A stretch of DNA of 64,000 bases from Diploptera punctata (lineage: Eukaryota > Arthropoda > Insecta > Blattodea > Blaberidae), in assembly GCA_030220185.1 (NCBI GenBank), contig JASPKZ010001230.1, positions 806,001 to 870,000 of the forward strand, written 5' to 3'. The translations under genes were made by a program, and so were the position numbers. The notes beneath the pieces were generated by a model. The model had not been told where the DNA came from, ran no database searches, and was given only the letters and a program-made list of their open reading frames with translations. Shown here in pieces: positions 52,020 to 63,987 of this stretch. Positions within the stretch are counted from its first letter, which is position 1. Each line of letters starts with the position of its first letter.

Positions 52020-52965
52020 GTCACTCTCTAGACTGCCATAATACATCTGATGATATGTGACAAATAGTTGTCTCCACTTATCGTTTCGAGCTTCTTCATT
52101 ATGATCTGTCTGTCAAGTAGATCAAACGCTTTTGTGAAGTCGATAAATATTGTGTACAGTTTAACTTTGGGGTGTCTGAGTGATTCTTGGATGTCTGTCA
52201 ACAGGTTGTTTATGGCGTGTATGGTGGCTCATCCCTTCCTAAAGCCGAATCGTTCCTCTGGGATCGCGTTGTCTGTAAGGTCGTATAGCCTCTTTGTCAA
52301 AATCTTTGAGAAGATTTTGTATAACGAATTCTCCAGTGCTATGCCTCTGTTAGCATCTGGTGATGATGTAGGGCCTTTAGGACTTTGATTGTTGAGTGTC
52401 TCCACTTTTCTGGTATGGTCCCGTATTCTAGGCATTTATTGAATAACTAGGTCCATGTCTGTGCTAGGTGTGGTGCCGCCAGTTTCAGGTACGCGTTGGC
52501 AATGCCGTCTGGCCCTGCGGCCTTCCTATTTCCAGATTCCATTATAACTGTTAATATTTCTTGCTCCGTAACTTTTGTGAATGTTGGGTGGTGCTTGTAA
52601 GAAGCACTAAACGCCAAATCGCTTCCTTTCTGGTTCAGAATATCACGAAAGTGGTCTGCATTTGTATCATGTTCGGAAAGGAGGGTCTTGTTGTCTTGAG
52701 GGCCGTAAAAGGATCGTCCATTGCCAATTTGATCAGCTGCTTTGCTTCCTTTTCAAGATGATACGCCCTTTTTTCTCTCAGCAATTTTTTGTATTGTCTT
52801 ATTTTTCCGTTATATAGCTTCAAGTCTTCAGAGTTTGATGTGTTCCTTGCTCTGTGTAGCGACTTAAGGACTTCCTGCCTTTCTTCGTAACATTCTCTGT
52901 CGAATCATGGCTGGGATTTTCTCTCCGAGACATAATTCACTATTTGGGCTTTCTTGATTACGTTT
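52020..52965 (-). mobile_element. LINE RT fragment
   Basis: Minus strand: KLYNGKIRQYKKLLREKRAY, GNRKAAGPDGIANAYLKLAA, ANRGIALENSLYKIFSKILT, KRLYDLTDNAIPEERFGFRK and a KLYTIFIDFTKAFDLLDRQI-like region. It ends before YADD, which may be the part at 54735 in opposite orientation. Confidence 0.82.
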
Positions 52966-52969
52966 TCTA

Positions 52970-53925
52970 AAATTTGGATTAAGAATCCTTGTTAGTGTAA
53001 GGTCAGCGATAACTGCACGACCCATTACAGAGAGAGCTAATTATTTTACGGGCCCACTTGGGTTATCGCTAGGCCCATTCGATAATAACCATAGAGAACA
53101 TAATAAGCCCTTGTTAACAATTAGTGGGTTATCGCTGGTTTGGATCAGCATTTCTGTCATCTATGTTTCCGTAGCTCCCTAACATAGATGGCAAAGTGTA
53201 GCTACCGTTGACTAAAGTAGTTATTGATGTATATTATGACAAATTATACATGATAGTTGTTAATTATCGGATCATATATCATGTTTACGTATATTTTATT
53301 GATAGAGCGAGTACAATGCTCAGATTTGATAAAATGGAATTTATATAAGTAAATGTTCACTGAATGCGCCAGGAGATGGGATTCCGATAACCATTTTATA
53401 TAACATATAGGAATATTTTCTGACTTTTTTTTTTTTACCTATTCAATGAGATATATTATTTTTGGATACGATTTTAGGTTCGTGCCGTAAAATCGACATT
53501 TTATTTAAAAATACAACCACTATCAAACGGCTAGGGATTAATCCGATAACATGCATACATAGTGTTCTGCCCAAGAGCAGATATTTCACTGCAAACTCAG
53601 CATTCTCCACTCTTTCCTTAACGATAGCCACAAAATTGATTAAGAAGCTATCTAACTAGCAGCGTTAGCTGTCGAGTTTAAAATACTCAAAAATATTAAA
53701 TTTCAAAATAGAGTTAAATAAATCTTAATTCCTCATTTGCTATATTTCTACTGTTGAATAATAAATCTATTAATTAACATTTTCTCCTTTCAACATTATA
53801 TTACTCCTTTTTTTTTGTGCTGAAACGGCCAACCTTCGAAGTTTCTCTATGCGGTCAACGATAACCCGTAACTCTCTGGAACAGCATTATCGGTGGTAGA
53901 TAAAGCCCTCCATGGTATCTTTATC
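52970..53925. other. Unassigned; GTTATCGCT repeats
   Basis: GGGTTATCGCT occurs near 53070 and 53128, and related GATAACCCG near 53860, suggesting an unidentified element with inverted ends. No ORF. Confidence 0.4.
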
Positions 53926-53929
53926 TTGT

Positions 53930-54240
53930 CGTGGTGGAGTGGCTTGCGTACTTAAATGACCCCGAGAGATATGCCGGCGGTAGCATTGCTGCCGAAAGGG
54001 TTACCCATGCCGGACAGGTAAAAGGCGATAAGCTAGATGAATACAGTACCTTGTTCGAAAGAGTAACGATTTCTCACCGTAAAAATACAACTGTCTAGAA
54101 ACACGGACATGGGTTCCACTAATGTAAAATTTTCCGGAGGTAAAATAGTCCCCCATTCGGTTTTCCCAGATATAACCCACTAAAGGGTTTTCCGGGCGGG
54201 GATAACTTCAGACAATGCATGAAAAAAGCATGTTACGTGG
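53930..54240 (+). mobile_element. Probable LINE 5' UTR fragment
   Basis: GTCGTGGTGGAGTGGCTTGC, GACCCCGAGAGATATGCCGG, GGGTTACCCATGCCGG: higher GC than the surroundings and typical in feel of arthropod LINE leaders. No protein. Confidence 0.4.
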
Positions 54241-54734
54241 ATTATCGCTGTGCCCAAATGCTCAAACACATGACATATTCCTAGGAACATAGAATATAAG
54301 GTCATTATTTATTGTATATCTGGCTTAATTTAGCAAAGCGAACTATTTATCTTGCACTTAAATAAATCAAACTTCGGTGCATTAATTAGAAAGAACGTTG
54401 CTAACCGATCACGAGTAAACTAGTGATCGATGCGTTTTTTTTTCTCATCAGCGGTGATATGAGATAGATTCTGAGAAAAAATTTCCGGTCAACAACATGT
54501 TAATGTTGAACGGAAAAAAAAAGACAATAGTCTACCTTGGTATCGTGCACGGCAGCGACTGTTTTTCTCAGCGCTCATCGTTTGTTTATGCGATTAGCAC
54601 AAAGAAGACGCTGGTAATGTTTGTTTTGTGTTGCATTATATGAAATTTTTGTCTTGTTTTAGTGTTTGCATTTTCACTCAGTAGAAGAACGAAAAATAAG
54701 GGTAAATACGAATTTATTAACTAGTGTAAAGCTA
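54241..54734. other. No recognised feature
   Basis: AT-rich. Confidence 0.35.
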
Positions 54735-55340
54735 CCATATACATGTATGCAAATAATATGGTCCTATGCGCGACAAAGCACAGTGATCTACAGGAAAGTT
54801 TCAACACCCTCGTAACATGCACAGAAGAAAACAGGCTCCACATAAATAAAAACAAGACAATGCAGATGGTCATCAGAAAGGGAGGAAGAGTCTCAACACA
54901 CGAAATGGTGTACTATGGACAAGATCCACTAAAACAAACAAGCCACTACAAATATCTTGGAGTAACCTTCCAAACAACGGGCACATGTTCCAGCAAACAC
55001 ATAACTGAAAAAGCTGTCACAGCCATAAGAGTCATCAACGACATAAAATTCATAAATAGACTCACTAGATACAGCAAAATAGCTATTCACCGCTAAGATT
55101 ATTCCAATACTCGCCTATGGCCTGCAAATAGTATGGAAGTACCTAAAAAAAAACGATATAAAGCAACTTGAAAAGGTAAAAGCCACATTACTAAAAAGAG
55201 TTCTCGGTGTATCAAAAATGACTCCATCTCGACTTGTATATGAACTGGCACGGGAACCATTTCTAATAGAAGAGCTGAGGATATCGCTCCAGCTACCGGC
55301 AACAATTCATTATGGCGACCTTCTAGCGGAAAGAGTGAGG
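54735..55340 (+). mobile_element. LINE RT C-terminal part
   Basis: MYANNMVLCATKHSDLQESF (YADD mutated to YANN), LHINKNKTMQMVIRKGGRVS, YKYLGVTFQTTGTCSSKHIT, then a frameshift at 55093 into IIPILAYGLQIVWKYLKKND and REPFLIEELRISLQLPATIH. Starts abruptly in RT motif C. Confidence 0.85.
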
Positions 55341-55449
55341 TAAAGAAGCGAGATTGATTCGCACTTGTGTATCATTTATGTTTGTAGAATATGGTACCGA
55401 CCTATTTGGTCTTGACCCAATAATTGATGTGCTTATAGTGAAGGTCTGC

Positions 55450-56400
55450 TGCAATTTAGATGTTTGCTAAGGAAAGTACTCCTCTCCTGGCTTGTTCTAG
55501 TAGAGTGTGATGTCTTTTTGTCTTCATTTATGCTGGAGTTTGGCTTAAGCTTATCGGTCTTAAAGTTTCTTCCTTGGAGTTTTCTTCTTTGTAGATATAT
55601 TTACTTGAAGAGACTTGGGAATGTACATAGGATAATGTGGATTGGAGGATTTGAGGGTTTTGTAGGATGGTAGTCAGGAGAATAAGTATTGATTGGAGTA
55701 GGTTCTCCGGTTTAGGATCTTTGGTCGGTAATGGAGGAAAGTTATCTTCAGTATTTTCTGGTTTTCTAGATGTTATTTCTGTTTTTCTTGGTGTTGTAGG
55801 TTGTTTTGTTTCACGTCGTGTTTGCTGTCTCATTTTCAGATATTTCTGAAATATGGGGCATTTCGATGGCTTGCTGCATGTTCTTGATTGAAGTTTGTGC
55901 ACCTAGTTGTTGTCTGAGTACATTCAGAAAACTTGTCATCACCGGAACATCTTACACATTTTGTAGCTCGAAAGCAGAACTCTGCAATGTGGCCGAAGCC
56001 CTGACACTTGAAGCATTGAGTGCCTCCTGTTGGTTTCCTGTATGGTTCCAGTCTGATACGAATGCTGAACAGTTCCTTGAGGTCCTTTTCTATTTTTGCT
56101 TTGAGATCTTCAGTTTTATGAAAAGTAAGAATATAAACTGATAGTTCAATCTTCTTCTTTTCGCCGTTTATTGTAACTTGCTTTTCGACGAACCTTATTT
56201 CTTTTATTGGCAGTTTCCTATTTTGAATTTCATCACAAATTTCAGAGATTGTGATGGACTTTGGAAGTCATTTCATAACTATTTTGAAAATAGGAGGTAT
56301 GCCATAGCCGTGAGTGTAGAATTGGGTCTGCGATTTCTTTAGTTCCTTGTAGGCACGCCTATAAGCAGTTTTTACTGAAGTTCTGATGGTAAGTATCCCT
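55450..56400 (-). mobile_element. Jockey-type gag fragment
   Basis: Minus strand: FVEKQVTINGEKKKIELSVY, RLEPYRKPTGGTQ, three zinc-knuckle-like units CFKCQGFGHIAEFC, CVRCSGDDKFSEC and a third cysteine group, then a low-complexity tail with EITSRKPENTEDNFPPLPTK. Homologous in layout to the gag at 58911. Broken by frameshifts. Confidence 0.78.
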
Positions 56401-56454
56401 TGATTGTATTTCATGGATACGTCTTCTTTATTTCCAGCCGTGATGCTTTCCAGT

Positions 56455-56660
56455 TTTATGCTGTGGTTTATCTACGACGCAACGCGCCAGCGCAAAAATT
56501 GCTCCCCATGTATTTAAATGGAAGTGGTTTATCTACAACGAAAATTGCTGGCGCAAAAAAAATTGCGCTGATATGTTGCGTTGTGTTTTGGAATCTCTTG
56601 AAAACAGGACGCAATTTGCCAGCGCAAACAAAGAATATAGAGGATATTACCCGTACTCAT
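56455..56660. repeat. Short repeats of CCAGCGCAAA type
   Basis: GTGGTTTATCTACGACGC / GTGGTTTATCTACAACG and three CCAGCGCAAA or GCTGGCGCAAAA blocks within 200 bp. Possibly a MITE; ends not defined. Confidence 0.4.
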
Positions 56661-57020
56661 TGGTGTAATTGCTAAAAACAAACTAAGATTTTATAACAAA
56701 ATGTCGGAAATACAGTACTTGTTTTATAACTTTCCAATTTTAACGACGAAAGTTAGATAGTTTTGTTGCATATCATCCAGTTCTATACATGTTTTATACC
56801 ATAGGTTTTATACAATATGAGCATGAAGGAGTACAGAGATGTACAGAAAAAAGTTATTGTGGCTTGAACTTAGTCAAGAGATAAATAAAAGCTGTAAATA
56901 TTGTATCTCGGGGATGTTATGGATGTGCATAAATTTCGTCTTCTATTAAATTCAAAACCTGATAAAACTGCTCAGGCGATAATCTGAAGTATTCTAAAAT
57001 TTGGTATATATATCAACCAT
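56661..57020. other. No recognised feature
   Basis: AT-rich. Confidence 0.35.
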
Positions 57021-57030
57021 ATGTTTATTT

Positions 57031-57374
57031 GTCCACCGCTGTGGTCTCGAGGTAGCGTGCTGCCTTGTCACGCAGCGGGCCCGGGTTCGATCCCCGGTAG
57101 GGGCAATTATTCTGGGTGAGGTTTTTATCGGGGTTTTTCCTCACCTGTAAGACAAATGTCAGGAAAACTTTAAGGCACAAACGGTCCCCGAAATCATATG
57201 GCCATCATCATCATGATCATCCTTATCATTATCATCATCATCATCCTTCGCCGGTGTGGAAAGCAACGGGAAGCTACCACACCTACACAATTCCCTAGTA
57301 AAGCTGCAAGCATAGCATGAAAATGCTATGATTACAGTGAAGGACCTACCTTCGGGCAGAATTACTATGGATGG
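57031..57374 (+). repeat. SINE-C, full-length
   Basis: Flanked by a perfect 10-bp duplication ATGTTTATTT (57021-57030, 57375-57384). Head TCCACCGCTGTGGTCTCGAG, B-box GGGTTCGATCCCCGG, ATC-rich middle, tail ATGGATGG. Best preserved SINE-C. Confidence 0.93.
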
Positions 57375-57384
57375 ATGTTTATTT

Positions 57385-57885
57385 AAGAACTAAAGAATCA
57401 TTTATTCTATAATTTTCCATACAACATTCATATGATGCTGTTGCTCTAGGTACTTTTTCTGTCTTTACTAATATTTCGAACTATTTTAATCGTTTTGCAA
57501 CGACACGTGAAACTTTTTTTATAAATAATTTTAATATGTTTATCTATGTAGACAAATTATGACTTTTCCTCTCAATTTATTTTCAAATTTCTTTATTAGA
57601 ATTGAAGTTGGCATACGTGAACGCTCATAAAATTAAATCCACCAGATGGCAGGACATTTGTGTGAATGACCAACATTTGCATTTAATTCCAAACCATATT
57701 TTAAGAAATAAATGTTCAATCACTTCATTTTGTTAGATTCCGATGGGTCAGTTTAGTGCACATCAGATTAGTTTATAGTTTACTAAATAGTATGTATGTA
57801 ATTTATTTTATTAGGTTATGCAGGGACAGGTTTGTATACATTAGTTTTTGTAAACACATTTGGAAATTTATTATGAACATTGGTC
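57385..57885. other. No recognised feature
   Basis: AT-rich. Confidence 0.35.
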
Positions 57886-58512
57886 ATTTTGATTTTCCAT
57901 ATATGTGGTGCCATCTGGCGACAATTCCATAAACATATGCGCTGTAGCGTATGCGCTCCATGCGAAACCAGCATCACGCCGAGCGAAACGCGAATTCGCG
58001 TCACGCCGGGCGCGACACGCTGTATAATAAACCGTAGCATTAGTGGAGTTATGTCTTTAGTATAGACCACTATGGGAGGTGGCGTTTCTTCCTTTTCGTC
58101 ATTTTGATGTTCAAACATTTTTCTTGTTTCAATTGGTGTATTTTGTTTACTGTTGTAATTTTTACTGGCAGTGCGACGTGCCGGCGGGTGAGAGAATCCT
58201 TCTCCATCCATGTCTTGCTTTTCAGCGTTGTTGTTCGTTCAGCGAAGTTCTTGAAGCCAGCGTCCCGGTTTGATGAGAATAATGAGAATCGGAGTTCTAT
58301 GCCACAGAAGCAATGATAAGTCGAACGTGAGCGAACCCTGACCAACCACAGCGGCATGTACTTACTCGATTCTCTATATATGGCTTTCATCATGAGATCT
58401 GCAAAAAAACCAGGTTTTCACCAAGCGGACGAATATTGTGTGTGTTCTCTGAGCGGACGTAAATGCAGCCAATACCATTTAGAACTTTGCACAAAAAGGA
58501 CAAAAAGCTTAA
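57886..58512. other. CpG-containing unassigned block
   Basis: 57940-58040 is unusually rich in CG and GCG (GCGCTGTAGCGTATGCGCTC, TCACGCCGGGCGCGACACG). Long frames on both strands lack family motifs. Could be an unknown element or a regulatory region. Confidence 0.4.
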
Positions 58513-58910
58513 ACGCTTACAGGTAGAGTGAGCGTACATAGAATATGTACATATGGTTTATAGAATATGTAAAGACTTTTAACTTCATTTATTGGTGATC
58601 AATTTGGTTTAATCACTTCGCTGCGGAACAACATAGAGAACGGTCACCACGTGGTCTTCAGTGGCTGCTGCAAACAAAGAAGACGAAGTGCTTGTGGCAG
58701 TATATTTAAAGTGTTGTTCAGTGTGCTTACGTCATTTCAAATCCGTTACGCCCCAAAAGTGTGGGCCGAAAAGGGCCAAGTGAAAAAGGCACCGTTCCCG
58801 TGTATTCGGTGTTAAATTTTAGCTGGTATACGTTCAAATTCAAATCAGTGATAGTGTCATTGCTGTGAAATTACACGCTGGTAAGTCGTATATTTGCCTA
58901 TAGTACATAA

Positions 58911-60815
58911 ATGTTTGAACTAAGTCTTGCAATGGCAAGCAACATTCCAAGCATGAGTAATTTGCATGAGGAAAATATGGATATTGACGAGGGCCGCCAG
59001 AAAGTAGATGAAATCTGGGGAGATGTTCTGAGAGATTTTGAATGTTTAATAGACAATAAAGGCTTGCATCCTAATTCAAAATACCTCAAAACAGCCACTG
59101 AAATTAGAGCTCTTCTAGTACTCATAATGAACTTCCTAGGCATCTATCCAGATTTTGCTATTTCGCAACTGGCTGAAGATCTTGCCTATCAATGTAGAAA
59201 CCAAATTGACGAATTAAACGTTGCAACTAGAGATCTAGATTATTATCTAGAAACCGTAGAAAACATAGTGAAAGATACTTATCTAGATATTCAAAATGAA
59301 TGTAAGTCAAAAAGTCGCAAAAATGTACCTAAGAAAGTAAAAGACATTCCAAAACCCATGGAAAATCAAATCAACTCAAATGTCGACAAGGAATTCCCTG
59401 AACTAACCAATAATTCCAAACCAAAAAATAACAATAAACGTAAAAATAAAGATAATCCTAAAGACCCAAAAGTGCCAAGGCAAACTTCAGCCAGTGGTGA
59501 TACCTCACCGCTTGAGCTGTCCAATAAATTCTCTATATTGTCAAGCGATGAGGAAATTTCTGGGCCCTCCACGCACATTGTACCAAGCGAGGAGAAAAAA
59601 GACAGAAAGAAAACAAATATTGGTGGCTCTAACAACAAAAAAGAGAAACCAACCACAGGTAAGGATGTAACACAAGTATCATCAGCTACAAAAACACACG
59701 AGGACAATGGTCTCTCACATAAAGAGAAACCATCCTCATACACCACAACAACAGATAACACACGTGAAGAGCCACTAAGATCTGGACCTTCTAGTGTAAA
59801 AAAAAACACCAATAATATTCTGAAGAAAGAAACCAGGCCACCGCCTGTAACACTCATAGGTCACACTGACCTAGTCAAAATTTACAGGGCACTAAAAAAG
59901 TTAGTGAAAAAAGACCTTAAAGTTGTTAGTACACATGAAGGTCTAAGATATTACACCAGCACACAGGAAGACCACAGTGTAGTAATAAAGTACTTTGACT
60001 TGATTGGAAGGCAATACTACCTCTTCCAATTGAAAAAAGATCTTCCCCTAAGGGTCATGCTCAAACGGCTGCCCTCGAATGTAGATACAGAGGATATAAA
60101 AACCGAATTAACTGAATTGGACTTTGAAGTTAAAGGCATCAAGCAAGTGACAAAAAAACTAGAAGATGGGTCCATATATAAGTACTCATTGTACATTGTT
60201 GAACTTGCCAACAATGAAAGATCCAAAGAGATCTATCACCTGGAAAAAAAAAAACTTTACTGCACTGTGGTCTCATTTGAACCATATAGACCACGCTCTG
60301 ACCTGAAGCAATGCTTTAAATGCCAGAGATTCAAACATACCTTTGCAGGGTGTAACCTGACTCCTAGATGCGTTATATGCGCCAAGGAACATAGTCACAA
60401 ACAATGCCCAGTTCGTGAGGAAGCACGAATCGACACTAGCAAACTCAAATGTGCAAATTGCGGAGAATCAGGACACCCTGCATCCTTCAGGAAATGCCCT
60501 AAATTTGAAGAGGCTCAACAGGCCTACCTCAGAAATAGGGAACCAAAACAAAATAAGACAGTAACTGCACGCACTTTTACTAGTAAGAAAATCAATCCCC
60601 AAACCTCCTTCAGTGCTGCAGTAAACTCTGGCAAAAATCAAGCCCCGAAAACCAGCATACAAGAACGCATTGCTTCAGTTCAGGCGCCAGCGGTCACTCC
60701 TAATTTACAAAGCTTGGTACAAAGCGTCACACCCATGCTAAGTACTATTAAAAATCCCATGGAACGAATGATGTTCCTCAGCCAAATGTGGTCGATATGT
60801 TTCAGCGATGTATAG
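58911..60815 (+). CDS. LINE ORF1 (gag-like, zinc knuckles)
   Basis: 634 codons without interruption. A second ATG at 58929 (MASNIPSMSNLHE) could be the real start. The N-terminal third is helical and acidic, residues about 130-310 are charged, low-complexity and K/N/S/T-rich, the middle (about 315-465) holds the conserved gag fold with FDLIGRQYYLFQL and LKRLPSNVDTEDIKTEL, and three cysteine knuckles follow (CFKCQRFKHTFAGC, CVICAKEHSHKQC, CANCGESGHPASFRKC). Such proteins bind the LINE RNA. It overlaps ORF2 by 8 nt (ATGTATAG), suggesting coupled translation. Confidence 0.9.
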   Translation: MFELSLAMASNIPSMSNLHEENMDIDEGRQKVDEIWGDVLRDFECLIDNKGLHPNSKYLKTATEIRALLVLIMNFLGIYPDFAISQLAEDLAYQCRNQIDELNVATRDLDYYLETVENIVKDTYLDIQNECKSKSRKNVPKKVKDIPKPMENQINSNVDKEFPELTNNSKPKNNNKRKNKDNPKDPKVPRQTSASGDTSPLELSNKFSILSSDEEISGPSTHIVPSEEKKDRKKTNIGGSNNKKEKPTTGKDVTQVSSATKTHEDNGLSHKEKPSSYTTTTDNTREEPLRSGPSSVKKNTNNILKKETRPPPVTLIGHTDLVKIYRALKKLVKKDLKVVSTHEGLRYYTSTQEDHSVVIKYFDLIGRQYYLFQLKKDLPLRVMLKRLPSNVDTEDIKTELTELDFEVKGIKQVTKKLEDGSIYKYSLYIVELANNERSKEIYHLEKKKLYCTVVSFEPYRPRSDLKQCFKCQRFKHTFAGCNLTPRCVICAKEHSHKQCPVREEARIDTSKLKCANCGESGHPASFRKCPKFEEAQQAYLRNREPKQNKTVTARTFTSKKINPQTSFSAAVNSGKNQAPKTSIQERIASVQAPAVTPNLQSLVQSVTPMLSTIKNPMERMMFLSQMWSICFSDV

Positions 60816-63294
60816 ACACGCTCAGGGACAATTTCTTAATGTCATGGCATTTAATGCCAATGGTATTGCCTCACAGGTCCATGAATTGGAAATTGTACTT
60901 CATACACACGACATAGACATACTTTTAATCAGCGAGACGCATCTGAAACCAAAGGATAAATTCCGACTCGCTGATTACTACACTTATCGCACAGATCGCC
61001 TAAACGCCCCCCTTGGTGGCACTGCAATCTGCATCCGAAAATCCATATCCCACAGACACATTTCTGTCCCAGGGCTTCACTTCATAGAAGCCACTGACAT
61101 TATACTTCCAATCACACAACACATGAATATATTCATAGCTTACATATATAAATCTCCACTTAGGCCCCTCACTCGACATCACATGCGCATACTTGCATCG
61201 ATCTCGCCCCGGTACCTACTGGCAGGCGATTTCAATGCAAAGCATCGCGCATGGAACTGTAGAGTACCCAATGCTTCAGGTGTGGTATTACAAAACTTCT
61301 GTAATACCCACAACATCGAAATCTCAGCACCAAGGGAACACACCTTCTTTAGAAACACTCAACAAGGCTTATGCTCCGACATTCTAGATATCGCACTTTT
61401 GAAAAACATTACCATCTCCCCTCACATAGATATACACTGCCTGGTGAGCTAAACTCAGACCACGTCCCTATCATGTTTAAGCTCACTACTAGATTCATAC
61501 TTCGAGCCTCCGTTCCGATCTCACACAATGAATACAGACTGGAATCGTTATTCAAGACTCCTTTCACAGTGGATTAATCCTCGATTAAGAGTAAACTTCA
61601 CTGAAGAACTTGAGACTTCTATAAATGACTTCCAGGCTTCTATTCAAACAGCCCTCGACATAACTACAATAAGAAACAACACTACACGTCAAAATCAAAC
61701 AGATCAAACACTTCTTGACTACCTAGAGCATAAGCGACGAGCCCTCAAACAGTACAGACTCTATGGACACCCACAAATGAAACAGGAGTACAATTACTAT
61801 GCTCGACTGGTCAAAGAAAGACTGCGAGATCACAAAATTACGCAATGGGAAAATTCCCTATCCAATTTCAATGCTCAAAAAACTCCGCCTTGGGAGATTA
61901 TAAAAAGAATTAAATCAAACCGCGGACCTTCTAAACCGACTGCAATTGAGAACAATGGAACTTGGGCTTATCATCCTTATGATCAAGCACAAGTTCTCGC
62001 GGAAAATTTCGCAAATCGATTCAGACCACAAGAGTTAACGTCGCCAGTTCATGAAGCTGAAGTCAATAATAGAGTAGACACCTTCCTAGCTGCACCCTAC
62101 CCAAATGAAAGACCTGACATCCACCTCGCTGACCTACGCACTCACGTCCAGGCCCTTCGCACTTCAAGTGCACCTGGACATGATCGTATAAGCAACCTAG
62201 CCTTAAAGCATCTCCCGCGCAAAGCGCTACTTCGACTCCTTACTATCCTTAAATACTGTATCCAATTTAATCACTTCCCTGCAACTTGGAAGATGGCTAA
62301 AGTTATTGTGCTACCGAAACCAGGAAAAAATCCAACTAATCCAGACAATTTGCGTCCAATAAGCCTTCTACCAGTTCTAGGAAAAATCCTAGAAAAACTT
62401 CTTTTGGCCAAACTAAAAATTGAAGTCTCAAACAAAGAACTATTACCCAACCATCAATTTGGATTTCGAAATTCACACAGCACACCGCTGCAACTGGCGA
62501 GGCTTATAGACCAAATTGTCACTGGTTTCAACGCCAAGCGTAGTACAATAGCAGTCTTCCTCGACATTGAGAAAGCTTTTGACACAACTTGGATAAACGG
62601 ATTGATATATAAGCTGATACAATTCCAAATTAATCCAAATTTAGTCAAAATAATCTCCACTTATCTGAGAAATAGAACCTTCTATGTCTCAGTGAGTGGA
62701 AATAAATCTGACACGAAGCCCATACTGGCGGGAGTTCCCCAAGGAGCTGTCCTTTCACCCTTATTGTACTCCCTATATGTCTCTGACCTACCTTCACCTC
62801 CATCACTCCAAATAGCTTCCTTTGCTGATGACACTTGTCTATTCATGCAATCCAAACTTAAATCCATTCCTCACAGACTTGCAACATTCCAGCGAGCAAT
62901 AACCATAATATATGAATGGTTTTGCTCCTGGAACATTAAACTAAATGCTGGGAAAACGCAAGTCGTCCTGTTTTCCAAATCGAACTTTCCATGTCCAATC
63001 CAGCTCACTATGGGTGTACAACCTCTACCAGTAGAAACTTCTGTCAGATAATTAGGCCTAATATTGGATAAAAGGCTTACATTTAGAGCCCATGTTGATC
63101 ATATAATAACCAGAGCCCATGAAGGCATATCAATATTATATCCGTTTTTCAAGTCGCCGTCACTGTCCCGTAGGATCAAGCTCATATTATATGTGGCTGT
63201 GATCCGTAGTATGCTATTGTACGACTGTGAATCTGAGTATCCTTGCGATAATGCCACGAAAAGAAACTACAGATACTGCAAAACAAGTGTCTAA
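60808..63294 (+). pseudogene. LINE ORF2 (endonuclease and reverse transcriptase), disrupted
   Basis: APE-type endonuclease motifs: NANGI, LLISETHLKPKDKFRLADYY (catalytic E), LLAGDFNAKHRAWNC (D, N) and SDHVPI in a shifted frame. RT motifs: LPKPGKNPTNPDNLRPISLL, LLPNHQFGFRNSHSTPLQLA, IAVFLDIEKAFDTTW (motif A), AGVPQGAVLSPLLYSLYVSD (B), IASFADDTCLFMQ (C, FADD) and NAGKTQVVLFSK. Damage: a frameshift near 61437 just before SDH, a compensating one near 61500-61527, and TAA at 63049 where RT continues as LGLILDKRLTF. The C-terminus is broken by a SINE at about 63300 and resumes as TRITEMHEDTKVPYIDTII. Confidence 0.92.
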
Positions 63295-63299
63295 AAATC

Positions 63300-63470
63300 T
63301 TACTTTTTTTTTTTTTTTAGGAATTAAACCCAATGGGTACAACTTGGACACTACACACACCCAGTCCCAAGGTTGAGATTTTAAAAATCCCTTTCCCCGC
63401 CAGGAATCGAACCCGGGTCGCCGGAGTGGAAGGTAGGGACTCTACCGACTACGCCACACTTTCGGCCCCG
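63300..63470 (-). repeat. SINE-I in the LINE
   Basis: Minus strand: GGGGCCGAAAGTGTGGCGTA, GTCGGTAGAGTCCC, GGGTTCGATTCCTGGC (B-box), body, then a poly(A) run read as T on the plus strand. Inserted in ORF2 near its end. Confidence 0.88.
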
Positions 63471-63602
63471 CGTTACACAAGGATAACAGAGATGCACGAG
63501 GACACGAAGGTGCCATATATTGATACTATCATATCAGAAAGGGTCACAACCATGTTTCAAAACATAAATGATCATGGAAACCCAATAGTACGCAATATAT
63601 GA

Positions 63603-63987
63603 CACCTTCCACAATGGCGTACTACACGTAGAAACATATTCGACCAAATAAATAATCCATAGTACTTAGCATGTAGCAACCAAGGTCAAAATGATCAGCG
63701 CAGAGTGGCGTGGCTCATTCCGGTCCTGAATCGAGCCGAGCTCTTCAGCGACACGGTTTCTGATGCCCCAATCAAGCGAGATATATTCGCCTTGGCAACA
63801 ATATCCATATAAATCTCACATTACTCAAACAATAAAATAAATCCCCATAAAATCGCCGTGTAGGCTAGGGTATACTAGCTGAACCCAGTACCGAATACAC
63901 ACGTGAATTCGCCGACAAGGGACAAACACAAGTCCCAGGAAAGGCACACTGGACAGCTCCAATAGCTGTCACCAAGTGATGATGATG
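63603..63987 (+). other. LINE 3' UTR
   Basis: Noncoding region after NDHGNPIVRNI and its stop, ending in GTGATGATGATG directly before the duplication. Confidence 0.7.

Larger units (their letters stand above)
58523..63987 (+). mobile_element. Jockey-like LINE, nearly full length
   Basis: Flanked by a 10-bp duplication ACGCTTACAG (58513-58522, 63988-63997). About 400 bp of 5' UTR, gag-like ORF1, endonuclease-RT ORF2, a 3' UTR and a GATGATGATG tail. 5465 bp includes a SINE insert. Typical Jockey-clade order; no RNase H seen. Confidence 0.9.

Noticed and set aside
57816..58393. Novel host gene on the minus strand
   Set aside because: Frames of 107-131 codons without any motif, splice pattern or codon signal I can trust.
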